DNA of 64,000 nt, taken from assembly GCA_003640385.1 (NCBI GenBank), contig RCAB01000261.1, forward strand, positions 1 to 64,000. The letters run 5' to 3'. Both the position numbers and the translations under genes were made by a program. Source of the DNA: Setaria digitata. Lineage: Eukaryota > Nematoda > Chromadorea > Rhabditida > Setariidae. Below the pieces are notes generated by a model. That model did not search any database, was not told the DNA's origin, and saw only the letters and a list, made by a program, of their open reading frames with translations. This document shows positions 1 through 11,405 of the stretch, piece by piece; the stretch's first letter is position 1; every line of letters starts with the position of its first letter.

Positions 1-1690
1 TTTTTTTTTTATGTTGCCATTTTATCAGAAATATATTCTTGCAATATTGATAGTTAGTGTTAAAAGAAGCCATAATAAATTTGCAATTATTTGCACAAAA
101 GTTTTTGGTCTCTTTGTTTATTTGCTTAAAAATGCTTAATTGAATATTGATGTTTCCGTCCGAAAGAATTCAATAGCAACCTCTTGAGGAATTTCATTTA
201 ATGTCTTAAAGTTTTTCTTCCTTTTAAGCGAAAATGTTACCATTGCTATAATTTTAGCGAACTTTAAATCGTCAAATGGAAAAATGATTGCTATTGAAAG
301 TAATAAAATTTAAAACTCCTGATCTATGGAAATTGTACGCATATAGGTGGTAGGAAAATTGTTATAATTAAAGAAAAAAAAAAAAAATTACGAGCAAAAT
401 TCTTTCGTAAAAAATAGATAAAACTTCGAGGGATTAGGTTTATTCTTCTTTTATTCAAAAAGTTTTGTAATATAAATTGCATAATATACTATCGTTAATA
501 ATAAATTATTTGAGTTGCTGAATAATCTTTGTTTAATCATTTTACTGAAAGCTTTTCTGACATCCGAGGAGCTTTGCTATGATTTTTCTTTTTTCTCTTT
601 TTTTTTTTTCTTTCCTTTTTTTTTTTGTAATAATTGTAACATTTATGACACAAAAATGATACATTTGAAGCGTTATAATTGAATATGACTTGTTTAACAA
701 ATCTGAAATTAGGAATATATGATTTATCCTGATATCATTGCTAAAATTAGCAAATTATTCTTGAATAAAACACTATATTGGATGGTTGAATCGAAAGAAT
801 GACCTCTATTCAAGCATGCAATTCCAGAAGATTTGTGTGAAAAATTAAGGATATAATTTGATTAATTCCCAATTGTACACTGCAGTTCATCTTTTAATGT
901 GTCAATTTTCAACTTTACACTTGAGATTAACTTAACAAATTCTTTCCAGAGTTGATTCCACTCGACAAAAGGATGATAATTAGATTCAAATTATTTATTT
1001 GATAATTAATCGTCGCCATTATTAGCATTCTGCTAATGACAAATTTTGCAGATGTTTGCTTCTCTATCAAATTCTTCTTCTTTTTCCCTCACGAAATTTG
1101 ATAAAATATGCATATTTTCGGTAATAATTTTTATTAATCAATATCAAAGAATCATTTATTTATTGGTAGGAATAATTTTTTATAAATGAAAAAAATAGTT
1201 TTAAAATAGATTAGTTGAAATGAAAAAGGGTGTTATATAAGGCCCTAAGATTTCAAATGCAATTAATTTTAAATTCTTCCTGCTTTTTTTAATTTTTGTT
1301 TTTACCTCTTTTATATTTTTTTCTTTATTTAAATGAGCTCCAAGGAGTTTTTTTTTTCTTTTTTTTTTTATCTAGGATTGATGTTTCGCTGCACTTCTTG
1401 CTAACTGGAATTATCTCATTTAAAGCTCTTTTTTTTTTTTTTTTTTCCTTAAGTTTCATTTCCTATTTGGAAATACCTAATTTGATAATTTATAGGTAGG
1501 TAGTGTAAGAGAAAAAATGGACAAAAATGGAATAGTTGTTGTCTTATATTTAATGTTAGGATAATAAATATGCTATGATAGTCTTTTAAAAACTATATTA
1601 TCATTGGTCTATTACTTTTGCAGAGCCTGAAGTGCTAATGACTGATTTGATAATGTTATAGGGTCAAAACCCCAGTCATTTATTTGCCAA
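1..1690. other. AT-rich intergenic DNA
   Basis: No convincing gene is visible. The stretch is AT-rich with many poly-T runs (for example near 600, 1350 and 1430). Short open frames here are built mainly of Phe/Lys codons from homopolymers and were not accepted. Confidence 0.6.
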
Positions 1691-2162
1691 TTATTCAAAG
1701 CTCAAACTTCCGCCTGATTGATCTGTTGATGTATCAATCAATGTCTAACAAGGTTTGCCTTTTTCAAAATATCAACATCCTCCATATAAGGATTATTAAA
1801 ATTTTCTTGCTGTGATTATTTTTACTGATACGAAATTCTTCTAATTTTATACTAACAATGTTTAAGCAATTTGAAAATTTTAATTCCTTTACAAAATTTC
1901 AAAATTTCAATTCTCTCACTAAATCACTAATTTTCACATTTTTCATATGGAAAATTTTTGCGATTATTTTTTATACTGAGGTCACTTCCATTTCCAGTGA
2001 TCCATAATAGAATATCATATTGATAATTGCTGCATGGGAGATTTTGATTCAACTAATTATCAGTGCGTTAAATGAGTCTAATGAAATGACGGGTGAATGT
2101 TTAGATTGATTCAATCGTATAGACAGGTGAATAAATGAATCAGATGGTTTACGGTTTCGTGA
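1691..2162 (-). pseudogene. Possible 3' end of a minus-strand gene, or its remnant
   Basis: I do not recognise this product. Two minus-strand segments fit together as exons. 1977-2029 follows a CCCATGCAG acceptor and ends at a GTATAA donor in phase 0. 1691-1744 follows TTGTTAG, opens in phase 0, ends in TAA, and is followed 6 bases later by AATAAA (complement of 1679-1684). The joined tail runs ...SLEMEVTS then TLIDTSTDQSGGSLSFE. Upstream in the same frame 37 more codons are open (2052-2162), but a TGA at 2049-2051 interrupts. The DNA is less AT-biased than its surroundings. It could be the end of a real gene whose earlier exons I failed to place, a decayed gene, or chance. Confidence 0.25.
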
Positions 2163-2240
2163 TTAAATGATTTGAATTAATTTTCCATGAATGAATTAGT
2201 CATTTTAATGAATGTTTGATAATTGTTGATTTTAGGTGTT

Positions 2241-4121
2241 CTAAAAAAACACTATCCTAATGGGACTAATTATAGGTATACAAATAAACGAAATTTTATA
2301 ACCGATTAATAGGTAAATTAAACGATGAAATATCACTGACATAAAACGTTTAATTAACGGTATAGTAGATAAAGTGATTCTATTCTTTCTCGAGATTAAG
2401 AACGAAACTGAAAATTTAACCAAATGCGAAGTTATGCATTGAAGAAATTGGGACATCAAATATGGTTATCAACGATGAAGTCATCATCAGTTGTTGGTTT
2501 GTAATGTATAATTTCTAATGTGCAATGCATGTTTTCTGTTATTTAATTAGCACATTATTTTTGTTTTTGGAATAATAAAGATGGGTTTTTTTTTTTTTTT
2601 TATTTCAAGGAAAAAAAAAAAATTAGATCCATCCTAATCAGCATGTGTATTACTGGTGTAATAATTTTCTTTTTTTTTACTTTTTTTTTTTTTTTCTGTT
2701 CCTTTATTGTTTTTCATACTTGTTGTTATTTTTTTTTTTCTGAAATGATTTTACTAAATAAAAAGAGAAATATGCGAGCGAATTTTAAAATTTCGAAATT
2801 TTTTTTAGATTATGTAAGAAAAAAAAAAAAAAAAAACGACAGATGCATGAATGTAATTAAGACTTTGTAATCTAATAATTTGCTAATGCATGAGGCTTAT
2901 CTTGCATCTTGCATAGTGCTTAGCTTATAGTTAGTTTCCTTGAGTAGAGCGAAAGATAAAAAAGTAAGATTTAAGAGAAATAAGGAGGTATTATTCTTTT
3001 TTTTCTACATTATCTTTATTGCATCTTTAGACATTTATTGTATAAATTTAATAGAATAAAAAGAAAAATGAAAATATTATAGAATTTCCAAGAGCTATCG
3101 GTTTTTCCACAAAGACTCAAGTTTGCTTTGTACTGGGCAGGTCGAGTTTGTTGATCCAGCAATGTGATCGAGAATAAAAAGTTTATTTTTCTTTCTTGCT
3201 TAGCTTTCAATTCAACTCTCTCACGATTAGCAGTGTTGGAAGCATTTGAACTTCATTAATCAAATTAGAAGACTTATTGCTTGCACATTCTAGAAGCAAT
3301 CAAATTCTAATTCATTTGATCCCTAAATGCTTAATTAATTAACCAGTGATATTCACTGATTAATTAAGCCTAAAAGTTGTCCTTTATTTTGCACGTATCT
3401 TTTTAATTTCTTATTCATTTAGCATCTTTTTCTTTTTCTTTCCTTTCAATCACCATTTACTTCAAGTTTTTGTATGACATTTCATATACACATTAGCATA
3501 TTAGCTGCATTGCACTGTTATTCTTTGATACAATAATGGGTATCATAAATCTTTCGTTTCAAATTATTATATTTTATTTACAATGATATCGATTAATGAA
3601 AATAAAGAATCGAACAATAATTCAGTAATGAATGCAATACTTAACTCCAACTTCCCAACTTCAGGAAAGAGAGATTTGTAAAAAAAAAAAAAAATTGCAT
3701 CAATTGGTTTTATAAGCAGTAATTCCCAGTTTTCATTAGTAATTTAATAATTAATATATACTTTAGTTTAGCTTGATGTATTTATCAATAAAACTCAATA
3801 ATAAATTTAATTTGAAAGAGTATCATCTGTCTCATTTTTGATCCTTGTTAGATATGTTTTGGATTGTGTTCGAGCAATTTGTGTATTGTACTTATAAATT
3901 ATGAATTATAATTCAAACGATGCAATGTCGAATTTTAATTATTGAATAGAAATATGCTCAAATATTTCGTTTTATTTAAAATTTTCATTATGCTTGCTTG
4001 TTCATGTTCATCTTTATCTCACATTTATCGCGTTTGTTCAGATTTTTTTCTTCTTTTTTTTTCGACAAATTTTAAACAAACAAAAATATAATAATAATTA
4101 TTATTGTTAATATTATTTCAG
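2241..4121. other. Intergenic DNA upstream of UMP-CMP kinase
   Basis: No supported gene. Minus-strand open segments at 2241-2459 and about 3016-3250 look slightly coding-like (the second contains a polar Lys/Arg/Glu-rich part) but I could not join them to anything. Poly-A/T runs are frequent. The stretch just before the kinase ends in the TATTTCAG acceptor at 4114-4121. Confidence 0.5.
3329..3369. repeat. Imperfect inverted repeat (hairpin)
   Basis: Left arm GCTTAATTAAT...CAGTGA and right arm TCACTGATTAATTAAGC are reverse complements apart from four extra bases (TAAC) in the left arm, around a 3-base loop. It could form a 17-bp stem. Function unknown. Confidence 0.7.
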
Positions 4122-4122
4122 A
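4113..4122 (+). promoter_or_regulatory. Putative trans-splice acceptor for UMP-CMP kinase
   Basis: TTATTTCAG ending at 4121 has no visible partner donor nearby and sits 47 bases before the start codon. This is the position and sequence of a nematode spliced-leader acceptor. Confidence 0.45.
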
Positions 4123-4168
4123 TTTTTATAAATTTCATTATCCTATCGATCTATCTCAATATTGGGAA

Positions 4169-5614
4169 ATGCAAAATTCTGCTGAATTACCAAGAGTGGT
4201 GTTTGTTCTGGGACCTCCGGGATGTGGAAAAGGTACACAGTGTGCTAAATTAGAGAAGGTAAGCAAACATACTCTTCCATGACGATTTATTACTTTGTTA
4301 ATGGAATGAAAATGAAATGGAAATTCTATTCGAAATTCATGTTTTCAATGACATCAGAATACGGTAAGGATTTATTGAATGTGTCAAAGTGTCCGTGTAT
4401 AGTAAGCTAAGTTTCAATTTAGTAGCAGTAGAAGGTAACTGATTGTTTTAAGTTGAATCTGTTTCAGAATCTTGGTATGAAACATTTGAGTGCCGGTGAA
4501 TTGCTACGAACTGAGCGAAAACGTGAAGGTTCTCAATATGGAGAAATTATCGAAACACATATCCGGAATGGTAGTATTGTTCCGGTAGAAATTACGTGTA
4601 AACTCCTCGAAAATGTACATTTACGTTGTCTTTCATTACATATTTTTACCTTAGCTTTTAAAACTCTGGTATATAGCAGCATTTTCAAATAATTGATTTA
4701 ACAAAAAAATTCCATATCAAAGAAATGGATGAAATCTACACGATTTAGAATGTATATAAATTTTGAAATCTGAAGCTGGAATGAATTTCAGTTTTTTTTC
4801 TTTTTTCTTTTTTTCTTTTTTTTTTTTTTTTTACTACTTTTACCATTTTTAGGCAATGAATGATTCGTTATCAGCAAAAGCATTCTTGATTGATGGCTTT
4901 CCAAGAAATCAGGAAAATGTAGAAGGATGGGAACGTATGATGTTTTCAAAAACAAAACTTCTATTTGTTTTGTATCTAGATTGTCCTGATGATGTACGTG
5001 TACTTTTAACAATTTTTAAATTTAAATGTTTTTTTTTAAATAATTTTTCCAAACGGTTCTTTGTATATGATTTTAGATTTTCGGCACGAAATTCCATTGG
5101 TAAATTTCCAGGTTTGTGTAAAAAGATGCTTGGTTAGAAATGAAGGACGTTCGGATGATAACGAGGAATCGTTACGTAAACGGATCAGAACATACCACAC
5201 ACAAACAATACCAATCATCGAACATTACAGGACAAAAAATCTTGTTCGCCAAATATCAGCAACTGCTACACCAGAAGAGGTTTTTTTTTTTTTTCTCCTG
5301 AACATTCCTCCAATGATTCTAGTTAAAATGCTTCATTCTCTTATTATCTCAGAGCATATTTTGTTCAACAGTTATGTTTAGCTGGCATTTCTCCCATCTT
5401 CTACAATCATTTCTTATCAAAAACTTTGTTACAGTTTTGGGTTATTTCACACTGGAAAAATTATATTGCCTATACAGTCTTCGAATTCTAGCATTTTCTA
5501 CAAGAACTAAAATTTGGAATTAATTTTAGTTGATCTTTTTCAGTTAGTAGAACATTTTCAATATTTCAGGTTTATGAGGAAGTAGAAGAAGTTTTCAAAA
5601 ACGCTGGAATTTAA
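4169..5614 (+). CDS. UMP-CMP kinase (nucleoside monophosphate kinase)
   Basis: This cytosolic enzyme transfers phosphate from ATP to UMP, CMP or dCMP in pyrimidine nucleotide synthesis and salvage. Five exons: 4169-4258, 4468-4614, 4853-4993, 5112-5279, 5570-5614. All junctions are phase 0 and encode 196 residues, the usual length of animal UMP-CMP kinases. Visible motifs are the P-loop GPPGCGKG (residues 15-22), HLSAGELLR (36-44) and PVEIT (69-73) for the NMP site, [10 protein letters not shown] (90-99), and a lid with GRSDDN (138-143). These favour UMP-CMP kinase over adenylate kinase. The ATG lies 47 bases after a TATTTCAG acceptor (4121), a likely spliced-leader site. The frame is open back to that acceptor, so an upstream coding exon is not excluded. 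The donor of intron 4 is a weak G|GTTTTTTT. Confidence 0.95.
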
Positions 5615-6627
5615 AGCTCACGAAAATTATTCATTTGAGATTGTTTTATTGGCGATTATTATGTTGCATTTATAGATGTGTCCAACGACTTTCTCTCTCT
5701 TTTTGTTTTTCATTTCAAATGTGCAATTATTGCGAAGCATTTCTTAATGCTCGAGAAAAGAAAGAAGCTGTGCTACCTAATCTCCATGATGGCCTTAACT
5801 TTTAATACGGTTGGCCAAACTTACCACTTGCAACTAATCACTTACAGCAGAAATACGCCGTGTGAAGTCAACTAAAACATCAAGCTTCTTCATCTCTCAT
5901 ATTTCTGTTTTGCATCTTTTTTTTTCTTTTTTTCCTATATCGAAATAATTTCTCAATTATTAATTTATATATTTATCCTGCTAGAAATATGCTCTTTTTC
6001 CTCTACGAATTTACATATTTCATAACTTCCATAACAAATAAAGATATAATGAATAAATATAAAGCATTTAGCGGACGACCTTTTTAACCGATTCCGCATG
6101 TCAGAACACGACAGAATATTTAAAACATGTAGAATTTTCCTACGAATTTTTCTTTCTTTCTGATGTGGAATCCTTGAAGTTTCAAATTCCACAAGTCAAC
6201 TTATGGCTAAGCCTACAGTTCTCTGTCACTTCCATTTATTTGTCATCAGCTGATATAAGTAATAGTACTCCAAAGGGCCAGAATTCTCAATTCAGTTTGA
6301 TCTCCTTGTAGGGAATTTTATAAATATATATAGTATATAGAAAGAAATATCACAAACAAAGCAAAAGAAGTTCTTGGTAGTTGGTAATGTCAATACAAAT
6401 TTACTCAAAATCTTGATAACTAGCATAAACACTTTATTGATAGTAGTAACTTGATGGAAAACGAATAAAATAGCAAGAAATGACTGCCAATGCTACTATC
6501 GTATCTAAGAGTAGGTATTTCATGTAGGCTCAGAAGCAATTCCAAAGACCGAAGCAGTTTAAAATATTCCTGTGATAAGGACAAAAATCACTGTTAAGTG
6601 AGAGGAGATTGAATTCAAGACTAGCTC
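5615..6627. other. Convergent 3' region of kinase and pseudouridine synthase
   Basis: This probably holds the 3' UTR of the + strand kinase. AATAAA at 6037-6042 and again at 6052-6057 are candidate poly-A signals, about 420 bases after the stop. The stretch from about 5750 to 6600 is richer in G+C than typical intergenic DNA here. Short open frames occur on both strands but no gene model could be built. Confidence 0.5.
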
Positions 6628-6768
6628 TCATGAATTTTTTTTTGGATAACGAAGTGCCACCGCATATTCTACATGAGGAGCGACCAATAACTCATCATTG
6701 CAGGTAGCAACTGGTCATTCCATAATTTTGATTCGGCATTCCAAAGGCGATATAACAAATTTTATTCT
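6628..6768 (-). pseudogene. Coding-like frame broken by one TGA
   Basis: On the minus strand 47 codons are open apart from TGA at 6715-6717. After that TGA the frame reads PVATCNDELLVAPHVEYAVA..., with a composition much more like protein than like local AT-rich DNA. It lies just downstream of the pseudouridine synthase and overlaps its candidate poly-A signal (AATAAA complement of 6761-6766). I do not recognise the family. It may be a decayed gene or mobile-element fragment, or chance. Confidence 0.25.
6761..6766 (-). terminator. Candidate poly-A signal of the pseudouridine synthase gene
   Basis: TTTATT on + is AATAAA on the minus strand, about 150 bases after the stop codon at 6914. No closer AATAAA was seen. 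Confidence 0.4.
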
Positions 6769-6913
6769 TCATGTACTGGTTTTTGATGACTCATTTCAAG
6801 CAGTTAAAATGTCATAATTATTCCCATAAATTTTGCTGCTGACATGTTTCCAAACAATACAGCAGAGCGAAATTATAAGCTTTGATTCTGATGCCTGTTT
6901 TCCGGGGATTTTT

Positions 6914-9900
6914 CTAATGATTTTCCTGGGCATGGATCTCATTCGGCTGAACAGCCCAATCCGGCATCTCACTCGAATAACACCATTCATCAGTCTTGTA
7001 TTTCAGACAGTGCAAGTGCAGCATCATATGTTGCGGTATGATGTCTTTCTTTTTTACATTGCAGCTCATACATATTGGATCAAATGCTTGGCGTAATTCC
7101 GTGTCCAATCCTTCTGTCTCAGGTTGAACCTGAAATTGTTCACAACTAGATTAGAAACCTGAGTACCTGGTGCCTATTACCTCTATCAGTTTCCTTATAA
7201 ATTATTTGTGACGTTCCCGGTGACTGTATAAATTATTCGTGATGTTCCCGGTGACGCCAATGAACAACAACCAAAGATAATAAAGTATCAAAAAATTTAC
7301 AATTCTTCTCCTAAATGAAAACACATCTCGAAAAATGTATAAAACTTTATAGACTCCAAAAAATTCTTTGGAATCACCTCGCCTTCAGCAATTCTTTGCA
7401 CCCGAAGTTCATATTCAGGATCAATCTGTTCATGCCAATTAGATGCTTTATGCTCCTCGATAACATCCTTCCGAAGCTGAAAAGAAAACCACACTTTCTG
7501 CACTACATATTTCCCCAATCCATTATTATTTCCTGCAAATTTTTAACTTCTTGTAGAAACCTGAAAATGAAAAATGATAACAGAGCTCTTTATTACCTGT
7601 TCCAACGACTTCCCATAATTTGCATCTTTGCCTCTGCTTTCACCCCAAGCGAGAGTATTATAAATATAATCATCCACGATTGGGTAACCTGAAATAATGA
7701 AAAAAAAAAATGAATGAAAAATACAAATTATTAGGAAATAAATAAAACTAGCAGTGATGAAACTATGAAAGAAAACACAAAATTCCGCAAAGATAAAGGA
7801 TAGAGGAAAATCTGTTACATCCGGAGGATAAAACAGTTAACAAGCATCTTCAGCAACCCTAATGTGTCACTTATTTTACCAAGTGATCTCTGTTAAATCT
7901 TGAAAAAAAAAAAAAAAATATCCGAAAGAGTACCTAAATATTGCAAATGAACACGGATTTGATGCGTACGGCCCGTTTCTAACATACAGCGAACGACTGA
8001 TGTTTGACCATCTGTCCATAAGCGTTGAAAACGGCTTAACGCATGTTTACCATCGTCGCGGATGCACTGGATACCCATTGAAGCAACAAGTGGACCAATA
8101 GGACGGTCACAAACAATCTCTTTATCGCTTCGAAAAAAAAAAAGAAATTTGCAAAATGATTTTCTTTAAATATATATAAATCGATTAAATTTCATGCTCT
8201 GATCATTATAACCAAAACACACAACAATGGAAACTAAGCTCTAAATTTCTGAACAAACGCATTAGATGAAGGTTAATACGCTCAAAGCTCTTCTGGCAAT
8301 TCGTTATTTTTTTTTTTTTTTCAAAAATAGTTGAAAATTCATAGAACAACAATTAAGATCTCCTATATGTTTCACCTATAAACCAAGAATGTCTCATTTT
8401 AAATACCATATTTTTGCCTAGGCCGACGTATATTAACCCATAATTAAAACCATTTTCAACAATTTTTGGTTCAGTTTATTAATTTGGATTCAATTCTACA
8501 ATTTTCGATTAAGTTTATAATTCATATACTCCACGTTAGCAAATTAAAGAAGAAAGTTCACTTACTTTGGAAATATACCCTCCACTTTACAAATATATTC
8601 TTTATGCCATATTTTGCCGACACGTATCATCTTCTTGAGCTAAAAAAAACTTCTTGGTATAAATTACTTTAAAAAAATGAAAAAAATATTGAGCGTAGCT
8701 ACTATGCTGCGATGAAGAAAATATGCGAAAACTTTCCAGAAGTGATTTGGAAAGTACACAGTCAGCGAAATTTAGAGAACATTACAATATTTTTTATCTG
8801 TCCTGTAAACTAATCCATTAATTCTTCTTCCTCTCAATACAAGTAATTTCTAAGCAGTTTCTAATAAGAGCTCACTAACGCCATGCAATATACTACTCAT
8901 TTGTAAAAGTACCGCACAGTAAGCACAACAGTATAATATTATAAAACAGTAAGACATTTCCAAGGAAATTAGCGATAACACTGGCCAAAGAAACATATTT
9001 CTGAATTAAAATTTGAATAGGAACTAACTTTAATATCCGTCTCAGCATTTCTAGCAAATAGGAGCACACCAGAAGTTGTTCGATCCAACCTATGTACAAC
9101 TATAAAATAAAAGTTCCGGATAGATAAATGAAGAGAAAAATGTAATTAATAAATCTGTGCAAGGATTAACATATCTATAAGCAAATTCTCACTTAATTCT
9201 CAAGTTAAAATGCAGAATGAGAAGTACATAAATATTAGTAGGTGAAGGCTAAATATTTAACTGTCTTGAAGTGAAAATATGTTAGCACAAATGAGGATTT
9301 TGTGGTAGGATTGTTAGAAAAGGAAATACCAGAAACAAATGAACTTCAGTGTGCATAAATTTTCTAGCCCTCCAAAATACAAATTCATTATGCTATTTCG
9401 CTTTTTCTTTCTTTCTTTTTTTTTTGTAAAGAAAAGTAAAGAATTGAACAGCTCCCAAAAATGTACTACATGTCTATTCAGGAAGTAGGATTATGCAGAA
9501 TTCAAAAAAATCCATAATTCACCTACGTAATGAAGAAAAAGAAGAAAGATACTTTTACCTCTAAGACCACGAAGACCACGCTGTTCCTGCAACATACCCA
9601 AAACTGTATGCACAGAATATCTTCCACAGGGATGCACCGGCATACTTGGTGGTTTATCCACTACCAAGATATCATTGTCATTATCGATCACTTTGATATA
9701 ATGATCCAAGATAGGATGCTCGTGACGATGTCCTATATGCTCAATTGAATCATTAGGTTTCACGATGTAATTAACATCTGTCATCTGATTACAATTTACC
9801 CATATACGACCTAATTTACATGCCGCTGCCTGTAACATAAAAATTAAAAGAAGATTCATTTATAAGAAAGATAATAAATCAAGAACGTATCAATATCCGC

Positions 9901-11347
9901 CTTAAAATTATGACAGTCCCACTGAAAGCGATTATTAAAATACAGGATTCATAGATTTATAAAGCTCAGAAAAAATAAGAAAAATATTACCGGATAATGT
10001 GGGCTCAAAGACATAAATTCTTCGGCAAAAATATCAATCAAACGACGTCCAACCCATCGTCCTTTAGCCCACGTCCTATACACGCTCCAGTATGGGCTTA
10101 AATATCGAACACCTACAAAACCGAAGTTAATGAACAAAGGCTGTTGAATGATTGTAAAACCAAGAAATAATTCCTCATTCGTTCATCCTTCGACCCAAAT
10201 TTTTCTGAACCATTTGGTACGAAAATCACACAGCTTCATTATTTCGAACCCAAAAAACTGTAAGAAAGAGCACTTGCAATTCTAGTCTATCACTCTATAA
10301 TTTTATCTAGAAGTGATTTCTGAAAAACTACAACTTCACATAGCCATACCCCAAAGGAGGAAAAAAGAGCAAGAATTTCCCACATCTTATAACAAAAAAT
10401 ATATCAAAGCAACCACGAAGTATAATGATCTCCTAAGAAGAGTTATTCAAATGTGTTTGGAATCCTACTACAACAAACGTACAAAACATGTTTTTATTCA
10501 CTGAATTGGAAGCAGAAAAGCGTGCATGGATAAACAAGGCATACACGGATTAACAAATACCTTTGCACTGAAAATTATGATAATAAAAATAAAAGCATCG
10601 AAATTCGATGGCATGATAAATCTAAAAACATATAACAAAAAAAAAATCAAACCATTTTTGACGTAAAAGCTGATATTTTGTGGCATTTCATCAACTACAT
10701 CTATTTCATCGTGTTTACGCTTCCTAGTTTTTGGACTCTGAAAGAAAAAAAAAATGAATTTGAAATGTGCAAATTTAGACTGAAAAATAACTGAAATTCA
10801 CCAATAACCTAACATACTCACTGCATATTATATATATATAATATTTTCATATTATATATATATATATATATAATATGAAAATTAATGAAAAAAATTAAAA
10901 ATTAATGAAAATATATATATATATATATTATACATATATATATATATACATGAAATTTAAAATTAATGAAAATATATATATATATATTTTATACGATGAG
11001 AAGTGGCAATAGAAAATCAATGACGACATATGGATATAATGAAGAAATTCGTAAAAGCGTGCGAACAAAAGAAAAAAACGGCACGAAAACTAGACGACAG
11101 CAATCTTAGAGAATAATATATGTGATAAAATGCTATGTGCTATCATAGTAAGGTGTGCAATAACGTAAGATGAGTAAATAATAAGTGATGCAGCTTGAAT
11201 ATCATATTTTATTTAAAATTAATGAATTACAAATATTAGGTAGCCATATATGGCTACCTAATATTTGGCTACCTAATAATATGTATGAATCTACGAAATA
11301 CCATTAATTAGATCAACAAACATCAAATTACTTACATTTTTTTCCAT
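6914..11347 (-). CDS. RNA pseudouridine synthase, RluA family, RPUSD2-like
   Basis: Isomerises uridine to pseudouridine in RNA; the exact substrate cannot be read from sequence. Ten exons on the minus strand in transcript order: 11347-11336, 10737-10653, 10112-9991, 9829-9559, 9099-9029, 8639-8566, 8127-7934, 7688-7597, 7476-7378, 7129-6914. All phases agree and give 411 residues. An S4-like RNA-binding segment (about residues 60-115) precedes the catalytic domain. The RluA motif HRLDRTTSG has the catalytic Asp at about residue 169. The later motif GRTHQIRVHLQYLG is followed by GYPIVDDYIYN. The C-terminus carries CMSC (Cys-x2-Cys) and MPDWA, features I associate with the RPUSD2 branch. The ATG is preceded by an in-frame TGA, with a TTTTTCAG acceptor (11398) 50 bases upstream. 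The four-codon first exon is the least certain part. Confidence 0.92.
7196..7255. repeat. Two-copy 31-bp tandem repeat in an intron
   Basis: Units 7196-7224 and 7227-7255 share TATAAATTATT.GTGA.GTTCCCGGTGAC with two mismatches and a 31-base period. They lie in the last intron of the pseudouridine synthase gene. The GTTCCCGGTGAC part is unusually GC-rich for this locus. Confidence 0.8.
10843..10990. repeat. AT microsatellite with a perfect 40-bp palindrome
   Basis: Intron 1 of the pseudouridine synthase gene contains several (TA)n blocks separated by AAATTAATGAAA-type spacers. Positions 10843-10882 form a perfect 40-bp palindrome: ATTTTCATATTA, then (TA)n, then TAATATGAAAAT. Confidence 0.85.
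11231..11266. repeat. Perfect 36-bp palindrome
   Basis: AAATATTAGGTAGCCATA is followed immediately by its exact reverse complement, with no loop. It is followed by a further partial copy (GGCTACCTAATA). It lies in intron 1 of the pseudouridine synthase gene. Confidence 0.9.
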
Positions 11348-11396
11348 TCAACACGCTGATTTAACCAATTATAACCGTTTTACATCACCTTTTAAA

Positions 11397-11405
11397 CCTG
11401 AAAAA
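11397..11405 (-). promoter_or_regulatory. Putative trans-splice acceptor for the pseudouridine synthase
   Basis: On the minus strand ATATTTTTCAG|G ends at 11398, 50 bases upstream of the ATG at 11347. This matches the nematode acceptor consensus and has no evident upstream exon. Confidence 0.4.

Noticed and set aside
4788..5218. Minus-strand frames under the kinase
   Set aside because: Shadows of kinase exons 3 and 4, which have clear family motifs on +.
5678..5875. 65-codon + frame after the kinase
   Set aside because: Lies in the likely kinase 3' UTR with no start context, splice site or recognisable domain.
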